A stretch of DNA of 64,000 nt. It comes from Eledone cirrhosa (Eukaryota > Mollusca > Cephalopoda > Octopoda > Eledonidae). The position numbers and the translations under genes were made by a program. The notes under the pieces are model-generated. The model did not search any database and had not been told where the DNA came from. It saw nothing but the letters and a program-made list of their open reading frames with translations. The DNA lies in NCBI GenBank assembly GCA_964016885.1, contig OZ024744.1, positions 23,234,798-23,298,797 on the forward strand, read 5' to 3'. Below, one piece after another: positions 1-11,310 of the stretch (positions are counted from its first letter, which is position 1; each line of letters starts with the position of its first letter).

Positions 1-68
1 TTCAACTGTTGTTAAAACGAGTTTTATCTTAAGATTCAGCTGTTGTTAAAACGAGTAAGTTCTTAAGA

Positions 69-102
69 TTCAACTGTTGTTAAAACGAGTTTTATCTTAA
101 GA
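69..102 (+). repeat. Example A-type monomer (34 bp)
   Basis: This is a representative copy of one of the two commonest subtypes. After the shared 20-base block it ends GTTTTATCTTAAGA. It contains CAACTG at 71-76. Its end supplies most of the 10-base perfect palindrome ATCTTAAGAT, whose last T belongs to the next monomer. A-type copies often alternate with B-type copies, giving a 68-bp dimer. A 33-bp version lacks one T of the TTTT run. Confidence 0.95.
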
Positions 103-136
103 TTCAACTGTTGTTAAAACGAGTTTTATTTGAAGA
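103..136 (+). repeat. Example W-type monomer (34 bp)
   Basis: This subtype ends TTTTATTTGAAGA instead of TTTTATCTTAAGA. The change from CTTAAG to TTGAAG destroys the palindrome found at the end of most other monomers. W-type copies usually come immediately before a B-type monomer ending AAGG and then a G-type monomer. They mark a recurring three-monomer cassette across the array. Confidence 0.92.
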
Positions 137-170
137 TTTAACTGTTGTTAAAATGAGTCAGTTCTTAAGG
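137..170 (+). repeat. Example B-type monomer with ATGAG and AAGG ending
   Basis: This is a B-type copy (CAGTTCTTAAG core) in which ACGAG is changed to ATGAG, producing the heptamer TGAGTCA at 154-160. The last base is G instead of A. This ending is nearly always followed by a G-type monomer, so it is the middle member of the W-B-G cassette. The TGAGTCA heptamer matches the known AP-1/GCN4 binding consensus. Whether anything binds it here is unknown. Confidence 0.9.
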
Positions 171-204
171 TTGAACTGTTGATAAAGCGAGTCAGTTGTT
201 AAGA
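171..204 (+). repeat. Example G-type monomer (TTGATAAA variant)
   Basis: This copy starts TTGAACTG instead of TTCAACTG and has GATAAA in place of GTTAAA. It therefore lacks the first TTAA of the usual monomer. This copy also has AAGCGAG and GTTGTTAAG, a rarer private combination. That combination recurs near 3,405, 5,238, 7,953, 10,634, 13,587, 16,878, 18,640, 21,627, 25,191, 26,343, 35,881, 39,412, 41,514 and 44,938, which makes it a useful ruler for higher-order periods. Confidence 0.92.
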
Positions 205-238
205 TTCAACTGTTGTTAAAACGAGTTTTATCTTAAGA

Positions 239-272
239 TTCAGCTGTTGTTAAAACGAGTCAGTTCTTAAGA
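239..272 (+). repeat. Example B-type monomer with CAGCTG
   Basis: This B-type copy has TTCAGCTG in place of TTCAACTG, creating the palindromic hexamer CAGCTG, which fits an E-box (CANNTG). The second half reads GTCAGTTCTTAAGA. The two 17-base halves of the monomer (239-255 and 256-272) agree at 9 of 17 positions, concentrated in the stretch leading to TTAA. This suggests the 34-bp unit arose from an older 17-bp duplication. Confidence 0.85.
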
Positions 273-3149
273 TTCAAATGTTGTTAACACGAGTTTTATC
301 TTAAGATTCAACTGATGTTAAAACGAGTTTATCTTAAGATTCAGCTGTCGTTAAAACGAATCAGTTCTTAAGATTCAACTGTTGTTAAAACGAGTTTTAT
401 TTGAAGATTCAACTGTTGTTAAAATGAGTCAGTCCTTAAGGTTGAACTGTTGATAAAACGAGTCAGTTCTTAAGAGTCAACTGTTGTTAAAACGAGTTTT
501 ATCTTAAGATTCAGCTGTTGTTAAAACGAGTCAGTTCTTAAGATTCAACTGTTGTTAAAACGAGTTTTATCTTAAGATTCAACTGTTGTTAAAGCGAGTT
601 TATCTTAAGATACAGTTGTTGTTAAAACGAATCAGTTCTTAAGATTCAACTGTTGTTAAAACGAGTTTATTTGAAGATTCAACTGCTGTTAAAATGAGTC
701 AGTTCTTAAGGTTGAACTGTTGTTAAAACGAGTTTTATCTTAAGATTCAACTGTTGTTAAAACGAATCAGTTCTTAAGATTCAACTGTTGTTAAAACGGG
801 TTTTATTTGAAGATTCAACTGTTGCTAAAACGAGTCAGTTCTTAAGGTTGAACTGTTGATAAAACGAGTCAGTTCTTAAGAGTCAACTGTTGTTAAAACG
901 AGTTTTATCTTAAGATTCAGCTGTTGTTAAAACGAGTCAGTTCTTAAGATTCAACTGTTGTTAAAACGAGTTTTATCTTAAGATTCAACTGTTATTAAAA
1001 CGAGTCAGTTCTTAAGATTCAACTGTTGTTAAAACGAGTTTTATCTTAAGATTCAACTGTTGTTAAAACGAGTTTATTTGAAGATTCAACTGCTGTTAAA
1101 ATGAGTCAGTTCTTATGGTTGAACTGTTGTTAAAACGAGTTTTATCTTAAAATTCAGCTGTTGTTAAAACGAGTCAGTTCTTAAGATTCAACTGTTGTTA
1201 AAACGAGTTTTATCTTAAGATTCAACTGTTGTTAAAACGAGTTTTATCTTAAGATTCAACTGTTGTTAAAACGAGTTTTATCTTAGGATTCAACTGTTGT
1301 TAAAACGAATCAGTTTTTAAGATTCAACCGTTTTTAAAACAAATTTTATTTGAAGATTCAACTGTTGCTAAAACGAGTCAGTTCTTAAGGTTGAACGGTT
1401 GATAAAACGAGTCAGTTCTTAAGATTCAAGTGTTGTTAAAACTAGTTTTTTCTTAAGATTCAGCTGCTGTTAACACGAGTCAGTTCTTAAGATTCAACTG
1501 TTGTTAAAACGAGTTTTATCTTAAGATTCAACTGTTATTAAAACGAGTCAGTTCTTAAGATTCAACTGTTGTTAAAACGAGTTTTATCTTAAGATTCAAT
1601 TGTTGTTAAAACGAGTCAGTTCTTAAGATTCAACTGTTGTTAAAACGAGTTATATCTTAAGATTCAACTGTTGTTAAAACGAGTCAGTTCTTAAGGTTCA
1701 ACTGTTGTTAAAACGAGTATTATTTGAAGATTCAACTGTTGTTAAAAGGAGTCAGTTCTTAAGGTTGAACTGTTGATAAAACGAGTCAGTTCTTAAGAGT
1801 CAACTGTTGTTAAAACGAGTTTTATCTTAAGATTCAACTGTTGTTAAAACGAGACAGTTCTTAAGATTCAACGGTTGTTAAAACGAGACATTTCTTAAGA
1901 TTCAACTGTTGTTAAAATGAGTTTTATCATAAGATTCAACTGTTGTTAAAACGAGTCAGTTCTTAAGATTCAACTGTTGTTAAAACAAGTTTTATTTGAA
2001 GATTCAACTGTTGTTAAAACGAATCAGTTCTTAACATTCAACTATTGTTAAAACGAATTTTATCTTAAGATTCAACTGTTGTTAAAACGAGTTTTATCTT
2101 AAGATTCAACTGTTGTTAAAATGAGTTTTATCTTAAGATTCAACTGTTGTTAAAACGAATCAGTTCTTAAGATTCAACTGTTGTTAAAACGGGTTTTATT
2201 TGAAGATTCAACTGTTGCTAAAACGAGTCAGTTCTTAAGGTTGAACTGTTGATAAAACGAGTCAGGTCTTAAGATTCAACTGTTGTTAAAACTAGTTTTA
2301 TCTTAAGATTCAGCTGTTGTTAACACGAGTCAGTTCTTAAGATTCAACTCTTGTTAAAACGAGTTATATCTTAAGATTCAACTGTTGTTAAAACGAGTTT
2401 TATCTTAAGATTCAACTGTTGTTAAAACGAGTCAGTTCTTAAGATTCAACTGTTGTTAAAACGAGTTTTATTTTAAGATTCAACTGTTGTTAAAACGAGT
2501 CAGTTCTTAAGGTTGAACTGTTGATAAAACGAGTCAGTTCTTAAGATTCAACTGTTGTTAAAACGAGTTTTATTTGAAGATTCAACTGTTGTTAAAACGA
2601 GTCAGTTCTTAAGGTTGAACTGTTGATAAAACGAGTCAGTTCTTAAGATTCAACTGTTGTTAAAACGAGTTTTTTCTTAAGATTCAACTGTTGTTAAAAC
2701 GAGACAGTTCTTAAGATTCAACTGTTGTTAAAACGAGACAGTTCTCAAGATTCAACTGTTGTTAAAACAAGTTTTATTTGAAGATTCAACTGTTGTTAAA
2801 ACGAGTCAGTTATTAAGTTTGCACTGTTGTTAAAACGAATCAGTTCTTAACATTCAACTATTGTTAAAACGAATTTTATCTTAAGATTCAGCTGTTGTTA
2901 AAACGAGTCAGTTCTTAAGGTTGAACTGTTGATAAAACGAGTCAGTTCTTAAGATTCAACTGTTGTTAAAACGAGTTTTATCTTAAGATTCAGCTGTTGT
3001 TAAAACGAGTAAGTTCTTAAGATTCAACTGTTGTTAAAACGAGTTTTATCTTAAGATTCAACTGTTGTTAAAACGAGTTTATCTTAAGATTCAGCTGTTG
3101 TTAAAACGAATCAGTTCTTAAGATTCAACTGTTGTTAAAACGAGTTTTA

Positions 3150-6100
3150 TTTGAAGATTCAACTGTTGTTAAAACGAGTCAGTTCTTACGGTTGAACTGT
3201 TGTTAAAACGAGACAGTTCTTACGATTCAACTGTTGTTAAAACGAGTTATATCTTAAGATTCAGCTGTTGTTAAAACGAGTAAGTTCTTAAGATTCAACT
3301 GTTGTTAAAACGAGTTTTATCTTAAGATTCAACTGTTGTTAAAACGAGTTTTATTTGAAGATTTAACTGTTGTTAAAATGAGTCAGTTCTTAAGGTTGAA
3401 CAGTTGATAAAGCGAGTCAGTTGCTAAGATTCAACTGTTGTTAAAACGAGTTTTATCTTAAGATTCAGCTGTTGTTAAAACGAGTCAGTTCTTAAGATTC
3501 AAATGTTGTTAACACGAGTTTTATCTTAAGATTCAACTGATGTTAAAACGAGTTTATCTTAAGATTCAGCTGTCGTTAAAACGAATCAGTTCTTAAGATT
3601 CAACTGTTGTTAAAACGAGTTTTATTTGAAGATTCAACTGTTGTTAAAATGAGTCAGTCCTTAAGGTTGAACTGTTGATAAAACGAGTCAGTTCTTAAGA
3701 GTCAACTGTTGTTAAAACGAGTTTTATCTTAAGATTCAGCTGTTGTTAGAACGAGTCAGTTCTTAAGATTCAACTGTTGTTAAAACGAGTTTTATCTTAA
3801 GATTCAACTGTTATTAAAACGAGTCAGTTCTTAAGATTCAACTGTTGTTAAAACGAGTTTTATCTTAAGATTCAACTGTTGTTAAAACGAGTTTATCTTA
3901 AGATTCAGTTGTTGTTAAAACGAATCAGTTCTTAAGATTCAACTGTTGTTAAAACGAGTTTATTTGAAGATTCAACTGCTGTTAAAATGAGTCAGTTCTT
4001 AAGGTTGAACTGTTGTTAAAACGAGTTTTATCTTAAGATTCAGCTGTTGTTAAAACGAGTCAGTTCTTAAGATTCAACTGTTGTTAAAACGAGTTTTATC
4101 TTAAGATTCAACTGTTGTTAAAACGAGTTTTATCTTAAGATTCAACTGTTGTTAAAACGAGTTTTATCTTAGGATTCAACTGTTGTTAAAACGAATCAGT
4201 TTTTAAGATTCAACCGTTGTTAAAATGAGTTTTATTTGAAGATTCAACTGTTGCTAAAACGAGTCAGTTCTTAAGGTTGAACGGTTGATAAAACGAGTCA
4301 GTTCTTAAGATTTAAGTGTTGTTAAAACTAGTTATATCTTAAGATTCAGCTGCTGCTAACACGAGTCAGTTCTTAAGATTCAACTGTTGTTAAAACGAGT
4401 TTTATCTTAAGATTCAGCTGTTGTTAAAACGAGTCAGTTCTTAAGATTCAACTGTTGTTAAAACGAGTTTTATCTTAAGATTCAACTGTTGTTAAAACGA
4501 GACAGTTCTTAAGATTCAACGGTTGTTAAAACGAGACATTTCTTAAGATTCAACTGTTGTTAAAACGAGTTTTATCTTAAGATTCAACTGTTGTTAAAAT
4601 GAGTTTTATCATAAGATTCAACTGTTGTTAAAACGAGTCAGTTCTTAAGATTCAACTGTTGTTAAAACAAGTTTTATTTGAAGATTCAACTGTTGTTAAA
4701 ATGAGTCAGTTCTTAAGGTTGAACTGTTGATAAAACGAGTCAGTTCTTAAGAGTCAACTGTTGTTAAAACGAGTTTTATCTTAAGATTCAACTGTTGTTG
4801 AAACGAGACAGTTCTTAAGATTCAACGGTTGTTAAAACGAGACATTTCTTAAGATTCAACTGTTGTTAAAACGAGTTTTATCTTAAGATTCAACTGTTGT
4901 TAAAATGAGTTTTATCATAAGATTCAACTGTTGTTAAAACGAGTCAGTTCTTAAGATTCAACTGTTGTTAAAACGAGTTTATTTGAAGATTCAACTGTTG
5001 TTAAAACGAGTCAGTTCTTACGGTTGAACTGTTGTTAAAACGAGACAGTTCTTACGATTCAACTGTTGTTAAAACGAGTTATATCTTAAGATTCAGCTGT
5101 TGTTAAAACGAGTAAGTTCTTAAGATTCAACTGTTGTTAAAACGAGTTTTATCTTAAGATTCAACTGTTGTTAAAACGAGTTTTATTTGAAGATTTAACT
5201 GTTGTTAAAATGAGTCAGTTCTTAAGGTTGAACTGTTGATAAAGCGAGTCAGTTGTTAAGATTCAACTGTTGTTAAAACGAGTTTTATCTTAAGATTCAG
5301 CTGTTGTTAAAACGAGTCAGTTCTTAAGATTCAAATGTTGTTAACACGAGTTTTATCTTAAGATTCAACTGATGTTAAAACGAGTTTATCTTAAGATTCA
5401 GCTGTCGTTAAAACGAATCAGTTCTTAAGATTCAACTGTTGTTAAAACGAGTTTTATTTGAAGATTCAACTGTTGTTAAAATGGGTCAGTCCTTAAGGTT
5501 GAACTGTTGATAAAACGAGTCAGTTCTTAAGAGTCAACTGTTGTTAAAACGAGTTTTATCTTAAGATTCAGCTGTTGTTAAAACGAGTCAGTTCTTAAGA
5601 TTCAACTGTTGTTAAAACGAGTTTTATCTTAAGATTCAACTGTTATTAAAACGAGTCAGTTCTTAAGATTCAACTGTTGTTAAAACGAGTTTTATCTTAA
5701 GATTCAACTGTTGTTAAAACGAGTTTATCTTAAGATTCAGTTGTTGTTAAAACGAATCAGTTCTTAAGATTCAACTGTTGTTAAAACGAGTTTATTTGAA
5801 GATTCAACTGCTGTTAAAATGAGTCAGTTCTTAAGGTTGAACTGTTGTTAAAACGAGTTTTATCTTAAGATTCAGCTGTTGTTAAAACGAGTCAGTTCTT
5901 AAGATTCAACTGTTGTTAAAACGAGTTTTATCTTAAGATTCAACTGTTGTTAAAACGAGTTTTATCTTAAGATTCAACTGTTGTTAAAACGAGTTTTATC
6001 TTAGGATTCAACAGTTGTTAAAACGAATCAGTTTTTAAGATTCAACCGTTGTTAAAACGAGTTTTATTTGAAGATTCAACTGTTGCTAAAACGAGTCAGT

Positions 6101-6525
6101 TCTTAAGGTTGAACGGTTGATAAAACGAGTCAGTTCTTAAGATTTAAGTGTTGTTAAAACTAGTTATATCTTAAGATTCAGCTGCTGTTAACACGAGTCA
6201 GTTCTTAAGATTCAACTGTTGTTAAAACGAGTTTTATCTTAAGATTCAGCTGTTGTTAAAACGAGTCAGTTCTTAAGATTCAACTGTTGTTAAAACGAGT
6301 TTTATCTTAAGATTCAACTGTTGTTAAAACGAGACAGTTCTTAAGATTCAACGGTTGTTAAAACGAGACATTTCTTAAGATTCAACTGTTGTTAAAACGA
6401 GTTTTATCTTAAGATTCAACTGTTGTTAAAATGAGTTTTATCATAAGATTCAACTGTTGTTAAAACGAGTCAGTTCTTAAGATTCAACTGTTGTTAAAAC
6501 AAGTTTTATTTGAAGATTCAACTGT
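3150..6525 (+). repeat. 1,832-bp tandem duplication, left domain
   Basis: Copy 1 runs from about 3,150 to 4,980 and copy 2 from about 4,980 to 6,525. The offset comes from matched rare variants: CTTACGG at 3,185 and 5,017, the AAGCGAG G-type monomer at 3,405 and 5,238, and the TGCTG variant at 4,351 and 6,183. All give 1,832 or 1,833. The copies differ by point changes such as GTTAGAACG near 3,748 against GTTAAAACG in copy 2. They part near 4,696 and 6,528, where copy 1 runs into a segment that resembles 8,935-9,190. Boundaries are approximate. Confidence 0.75.
4480..4960 (+). repeat. Local duplication of about 306 bp
   Basis: The rare pair CAACGGTTG followed by GAGACATTTC occurs near 4,521 and again near 4,827, an offset of about 306 bp or nine monomers. 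Both are followed by the same order of A-type copies and an ATCATAAG variant. The second copy carries a GTTGAAACG change near 4,797 that the first lacks. The same pair, with the same change, recurs at about 9,049. Confidence 0.65.
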
Positions 6526-9500
6526 TGTTAAAACGAATCAGTTCTTAACATTCAACTATTGTTAAAACTAATTTTATCTTAAGATTCAACTGTTGTTAAA
6601 ACGAGTTTTATCTTAAGATTCAACTGTTGTTAAAATGAGTTTTATCTTAAGATTCAACTGTTGTTAAAACGAATCAGTTCTTAAGATTCAACTGTTGTTA
6701 AAACGGGTTTTATTTGAAGATTCAACTGTTGCTAAAACGAGTCAGTTCTTAAGGTTGAACTGTTGATAAAACGAGTCAGTTCTTAAGATTCAACTGTTGT
6801 TAAAACTAGTTTTATCTTAAGATTCAGCTGGTGTTAACACGAGTCAGTTCTTAAGATTCAACTGTTGTTAATACGAGTTTTATCTTAAGATTCAATTGTT
6901 GTTAAAACGAGTCAGTTCTTAAGATTCAACTGTTGTTAAAACGAGTTATATCTTAAGATTCAACTGTTGTTAAAACGAGTTTTATCTTAAGATTCAACTG
7001 TTGTTAAAACGAGTCAGTTCTTAAGATTCAACTGTTGTTAAAACTAGTTTTATCTTAAGATTCAACTGTTGTTAAAACGAGTCAGTTCTTAAGGTTGAAC
7101 TGTTGATAAAACGAGTCAGTTCTTAAGATTCAACTGTTGTTAAAACGAGTTTTTTCTTAAGATTCAACTGTTGTTAAAACGAGACAGTTCTTAAGATTCA
7201 ACTGTTGTTAAAACGAGACAGTTCTCAAGATTCAACTGTTGTTAAAACGAGTTTTATCTTAAGATTCAACTGTTGTTAAAATGAGTTTTATCATAAGATT
7301 CAACTTTGTTAAAACGAGTCAGTTCTTAAGATTCAACTGTTGTTAAAACGAGTCAGTTATTAAGTTTGCACTGTTGTTAAAACGAATCTGTTCTTAACAT
7401 TCAACTATAGTTAAAACGAATTTTATCTTAAGATTCAGCTGTTGTTAAAACGAGTCAGGTCTTAAGGTTGAAATGTTGATAAAACGAGTCAGTTCTTAAG
7501 ATTCAACTGTTGTTAAAACGAGTTTTATCTTAAGATTCAACTGTTGTTAAAACGAGTAAGTTCTTAAGATTCAACTGTTGTTAAAACGAGTTTTATCTTA
7601 AGATTCAACTGTTGTTAAAACGAGTTTATCTTAAGTTTCAGCTGTTGTTAAAACGAATCAGATCTTAAGATTCAACTGTTGTTAAAACGAGTTTTATATG
7701 AAGATTCAACTGTTGTTAAAACGAGTCAGTTCTTACGGTTGAACTGTTGATATAACGAGACAGTTCTTACGATTCAACTGTTGTTAAAACGAGTTTTATC
7801 TTAAGATTCAGCTGTTGTTAAAACGAGTAAGTTCTTAAGATTCAACTGTTGTTAAAACGAGTTTTATCTTAAGATTCAACTGTTGTTAAAACGAGTTTTA
7901 TTTGAAGATTTAACTGTTGTTAAAATGAGTCAGTTCTTAAGGTTGAACTGTTGATAAAGCGAGTCAGTTGTTAAGATTCAACTGTTGTTAAAACGAGTTT
8001 TATCTTAAGATTCAGCTGTTGTTAAAACGAGTCAGTTCTTAAGATTCAAATGTTGTTAACACGAGTTTTATCTTAAGATTCAACTGATGTTAAAACGAGT
8101 TTATCTTAAGATTCAGCTGTCGTTAAAACGAATCAGTTCTTAAGATTCAACTGTTGTTAAAACGAGTTTTATTTGAAGATTCAACTGTTGTTAAAATGAG
8201 TCAGTCCTTAAGGTTGAACTGTTGATAAAACGAGTCAGTTCTTAAGAGTCAACTGTTGTTAAAACGAGTTTTATCTTAAGATTCAGCTGTTGTTAAAACG
8301 AGTCAGTTCTTAAGATTCAACTGTTGTTAAAACGAGTTTTATCTTAAGATTCAACTGTTGTTAAAACGAGTTTATCTTAAGATTCAGTTGTTGTTAAAAC
8401 GAATCAGTTCTTAAGATTCAACTGTTGTTAAAACGAGTTTATTTGAAGATTCAACTGCTGTTAAAATGAGTCAGTTCTTAAGGTTGAACTGTTGTTAAAA
8501 CGAGTTTTATCTTAAGATTCAACTGTTGTTAAAACGAATCAGTTCTTAAGATTCAACTGTTGTTAAAACGGGTTTTATTTGAAGATTCAACTGTTGCTAA
8601 AACGAGTCAGTTCTTAAGGTTGAACTGTTGATAAAACGAGTTTTATCTTAAGATTCAGCTGTTGTTAAAACGAGTCAGTTCTTAAGATTCAACTGTTGTT
8701 AAAACGAGTTTTATCTTAAGATTCAACTGTTGTTAAAACGAGACAGTTCTTAAGATTCAACGGTTGTTAAAACGAGACATTTCTTAAGATTCAACTGTTG
8801 TTAAAACGAGTTTTATCTTAAGATTCAACTGTTGTTAAAATGAGTTTTATCATAAGATTCAACTGTTGTTAAAACGAGTCAGTTCTTAAGATTCAACTGT
8901 TGTTAAAACAAGTTTTATTTGAAGATTCAACTGTTGTTAAAATGAGTCAGTTCTTAAGGTTGAACTGTTGATAAAACGAGTCAGTTCTTAAGAGTCAACT
9001 GTTGTTAAAACGAGTTTTATCTTAAGATTCAACTGTTGTTGAAACGAGACAGTTCTTAAGATTCAACGGTTGTTAAAACGAGACATTTCTTAAGATTCAA
9101 CTGTTGTTAAAACGAGTTTTATCTTAAGATTCAACTGTTGTTAAAATGAGTTTTATCATAAGATTCAACTGTTGTTAAAACGAGTCAGTTCTTAAGATTC
9201 AACTGTTGTTAAAACAAGTTTTATTTGAAGATTCAACTGTTGTTAAAACGAATCAGTTCTTAACATTCAACTATTGTTAAAACTAATTTTATCTTAAGAT
9301 TCAACTGTTGTTAAAACGAGTTTTATCTTAAGATTCAACTGTTGTTAAAATGAGTTTTATCTTAAGATTCAACTGTTGTTAAAACGAATCAGTTCTTAAG
9401 ATTCAACTGTTGTTAAAACGGGTTTTATTTGAAGATTCAACTGTTGCTAAAACGAGTCAGTTCTTAAGGTTGAACTGTTGATAAAACGAGTCAGTTCTTA

Positions 9501-10510
9501 AGATTCAACTGTTGTTAAAACTAGTTTTATCTTAAGATTCAGCTGGTGTTAACACGAGTCAGTTCTTAAGATTCAACTGTTGTTAATACGAGTTTTATCT
9601 TAAGATTCAATTGTTGTTAAAACGAGTCAGTTCTTAAGATTCAACTGTTGTTAAAACGAGTTATATCTTAAGATTCAACTGTTGTTAAAACGAGTTTTAT
9701 CTTAAGATTCAACTGTTGTTAAAACGAGTCAGTTCTTAAGATTCAACTGTTGTTAAAACTAGTTTTATCTTAAGATTCAACTGTTGTTAAAACGAGTCAG
9801 TTCTTAAGGTTGAACTGTTGATAAAACGAGTCAGTTCTTAAGATTCAACTGTTGTTAAAACGAGTTTTTTCTTAAGATTCAACTGTTGTTAAAACGAGAC
9901 AGTTCTTAAGATTCAACTGTTGTTAAAACGAGACAGTTCTCAAGATTCAACTGTTGTTAAAACGAGTTTTATCTTAAGATTCAACTGTTGTTAAAATGAG
10001 TTTTATCATAAGATTCAACTTTGTTAAAACGAGTCAGTTCTTAAGATTCAACTGTTGTTAAAACAAGTTTTATTTGAAGATTCAACTGTTGTTAAAACGA
10101 GTCAGTTATTAAGTTTGCACTGTTGTTAAAACGAATCTGTTCTTAACATTCAACTATAGTTAAAACGAATTTTATCTTAAGATTCAGCTGTTGTTAAAAC
10201 GAGTCAGGTCTTAAGGTTGAACTGTTGATAAAACGAGTCAGTTCTTAAGATTCAACTGTTGTTAAAACGAGATTTATCTTAAGATTCAACTGTTGTTAAA
10301 ACGAGTAAGTTCTTAAGATTCAACTGTTGTTAAAACGAGTTTTATCTTAAGATTCAACTGTTGTTAAAACGAGTTTATCTTAAGATTCAGCTGTTGTTAA
10401 AACGAATCAGTTCTTAAGATTCAACTGTTGTTAAAACGAGTTTTATATGAAGATTCAACTGTTGTTAAAACGAGTCAGTTCTTACGGTTGAACTGTTGAT
10501 ATAACGAGAC
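5080..10510 (+). repeat. 2,715-bp tandem duplication, left domain
   Basis: Copy 1 spans about 5,080-7,795 and copy 2 about 7,795-10,510. Matched marks are the AAGCGAG monomer (5,238 and 7,953), AACTAATTTT (6,566 and 9,281) and the GTTCTCAAGA variant (7,221 and 9,936), each exactly 2,715 apart. The TTTGCACTG mark is 2,749 apart (7,368 and 10,117), so copy 2 gained one 34-bp monomer near its end. The left junction lies near 7,795, where GAGTTATATC in copy 1 is GAGTTTTATC in copy 2. This block overlaps copy 2 of the 1,832-bp pair, so the duplications are nested. Confidence 0.8.
7299..7331 (+). repeat. 33-bp variant monomer lacking one G (CAACTTTG mark)
   Basis: This monomer reads TTCAACTTTGTTAAAACGAG where others read TTCAACTGTTG, so it has lost one G. 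The same lesion begins at 10,014, 16,190 and 20,939. The last two are 4,749 bp apart, equal to the local HOR period, so the four copies probably descend from one mutation spread by block duplication. Confidence 0.88.
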
Positions 10511-10544
10511 AGTTCTTACGATTCAACTGTTGTTAAAACGAGTT

Positions 10545-11310
10545 TTATCTTAAGATTCAGCTGTTGTTAAAACGAGTTTTATTTGAAGATTTAACTGTTG
10601 TTAAAATGAGTCAGTTCTTAAGGTTGAACTGTTGATAAAGCGAGTCAGTTGTTAAGATTCAACTGTTGTTAAAACGAGTTTTATCTTAAGATTCAGCTGT
10701 TGTTAAAACGAGTCAGTTCTTAAGATTCAAATGTTGTTAACACGAGTTTTATCTTAAGATTCAACTGATGTTAAAACGAGTTTATCTTAAGATTCAGCTG
10801 TCGTTAAAACGAATCAGTTCTTAAGATTCAACTGTTGTTAAAACGAGTTTTATTTGAAGATTCAACTGTTGTTAAAATGAGTCAGTCCTTAAGGTTGAAC
10901 TGTTGATAAAACGAGTCATTTCTTAAGAGTCAACTGTTGTTAAAACGAGTTTTATCTTAAGATTCAGCTGTTGTTAAAACGAGTCAGTTCTTAAGATTCA
11001 ACTGTTGTTAAAACGAGTTTTATCTTAAGATTCAACTGTTGTTAAAACGAGTTTATCTTAAGATTCAGTTGTTGTTAAAACGAATCAGTTCTTAAGATTC
11101 AACTGTTGTTAAAACGAGTTTATTTGAAGATTCAACTGCTGTTAAAATGAGTCAGTTCTTAAGGTTGAACTGTTGTTAAAACGAGTTTTATCTTAAGATT
11201 CAACTGTTGTTAAAACGAATCAGTTCTTAAGATTCAACTGTTGTTAAAACGGGTTTTATTTGAAGATTCAACTGTTGCTAAAACGAGTCAGTGCTTAAGG
11301 TTGAACTGTT
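10545..11310 (+). repeat. Partial third copy of the 2,715-bp unit
   Basis: The AAGCGAG monomer at 10,634 lies 2,681 bp after that at 7,953. The order of variants then follows copy 2 up to about 11,310: AAATGTTGTTAACAC, CTGATG, CTGTCG, CAGTCC, CAGTTGTTG. There copy 2 continues with an A-type monomer while this copy continues with GAGTCAGTTCTTAAGAGTC. The first two monomers of the unit are missing, which accounts for the shorter offset. Confidence 0.7.

Larger units (their letters stand above)
1..3150 (+). repeat. Left-edge block of mixed monomers
   Basis: This block starts and continues inside the array, so its true left boundary is outside the window. It holds A, B, W and G monomers with private marks such as CTTATGG near 1,112, ACCGTTTTTAAAAC near 1,327, GAGTATTATTTG near 1,717 and CAACTCTTG near 2,344. 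Much of it (about 840-3,200) recurs about 10.45 kb to the right. No gene, RNA or unique sequence was seen in it. Confidence 0.85.

Noticed and set aside
150..172. Promoter or start codon at AAAATGAG variants
   Set aside because: The ATG is immediately followed by frames closed within one to three monomers. It occurs in a recurring variant with no downstream reading frame.
780..815. CENP-B-box-like half site in the ACGGG monomer variant
   Set aside because: The variant AAAACGGGTTTT fits the A..CGGG half of the box, but the required TTCG half is TGTT here. The variant is also a minority form.
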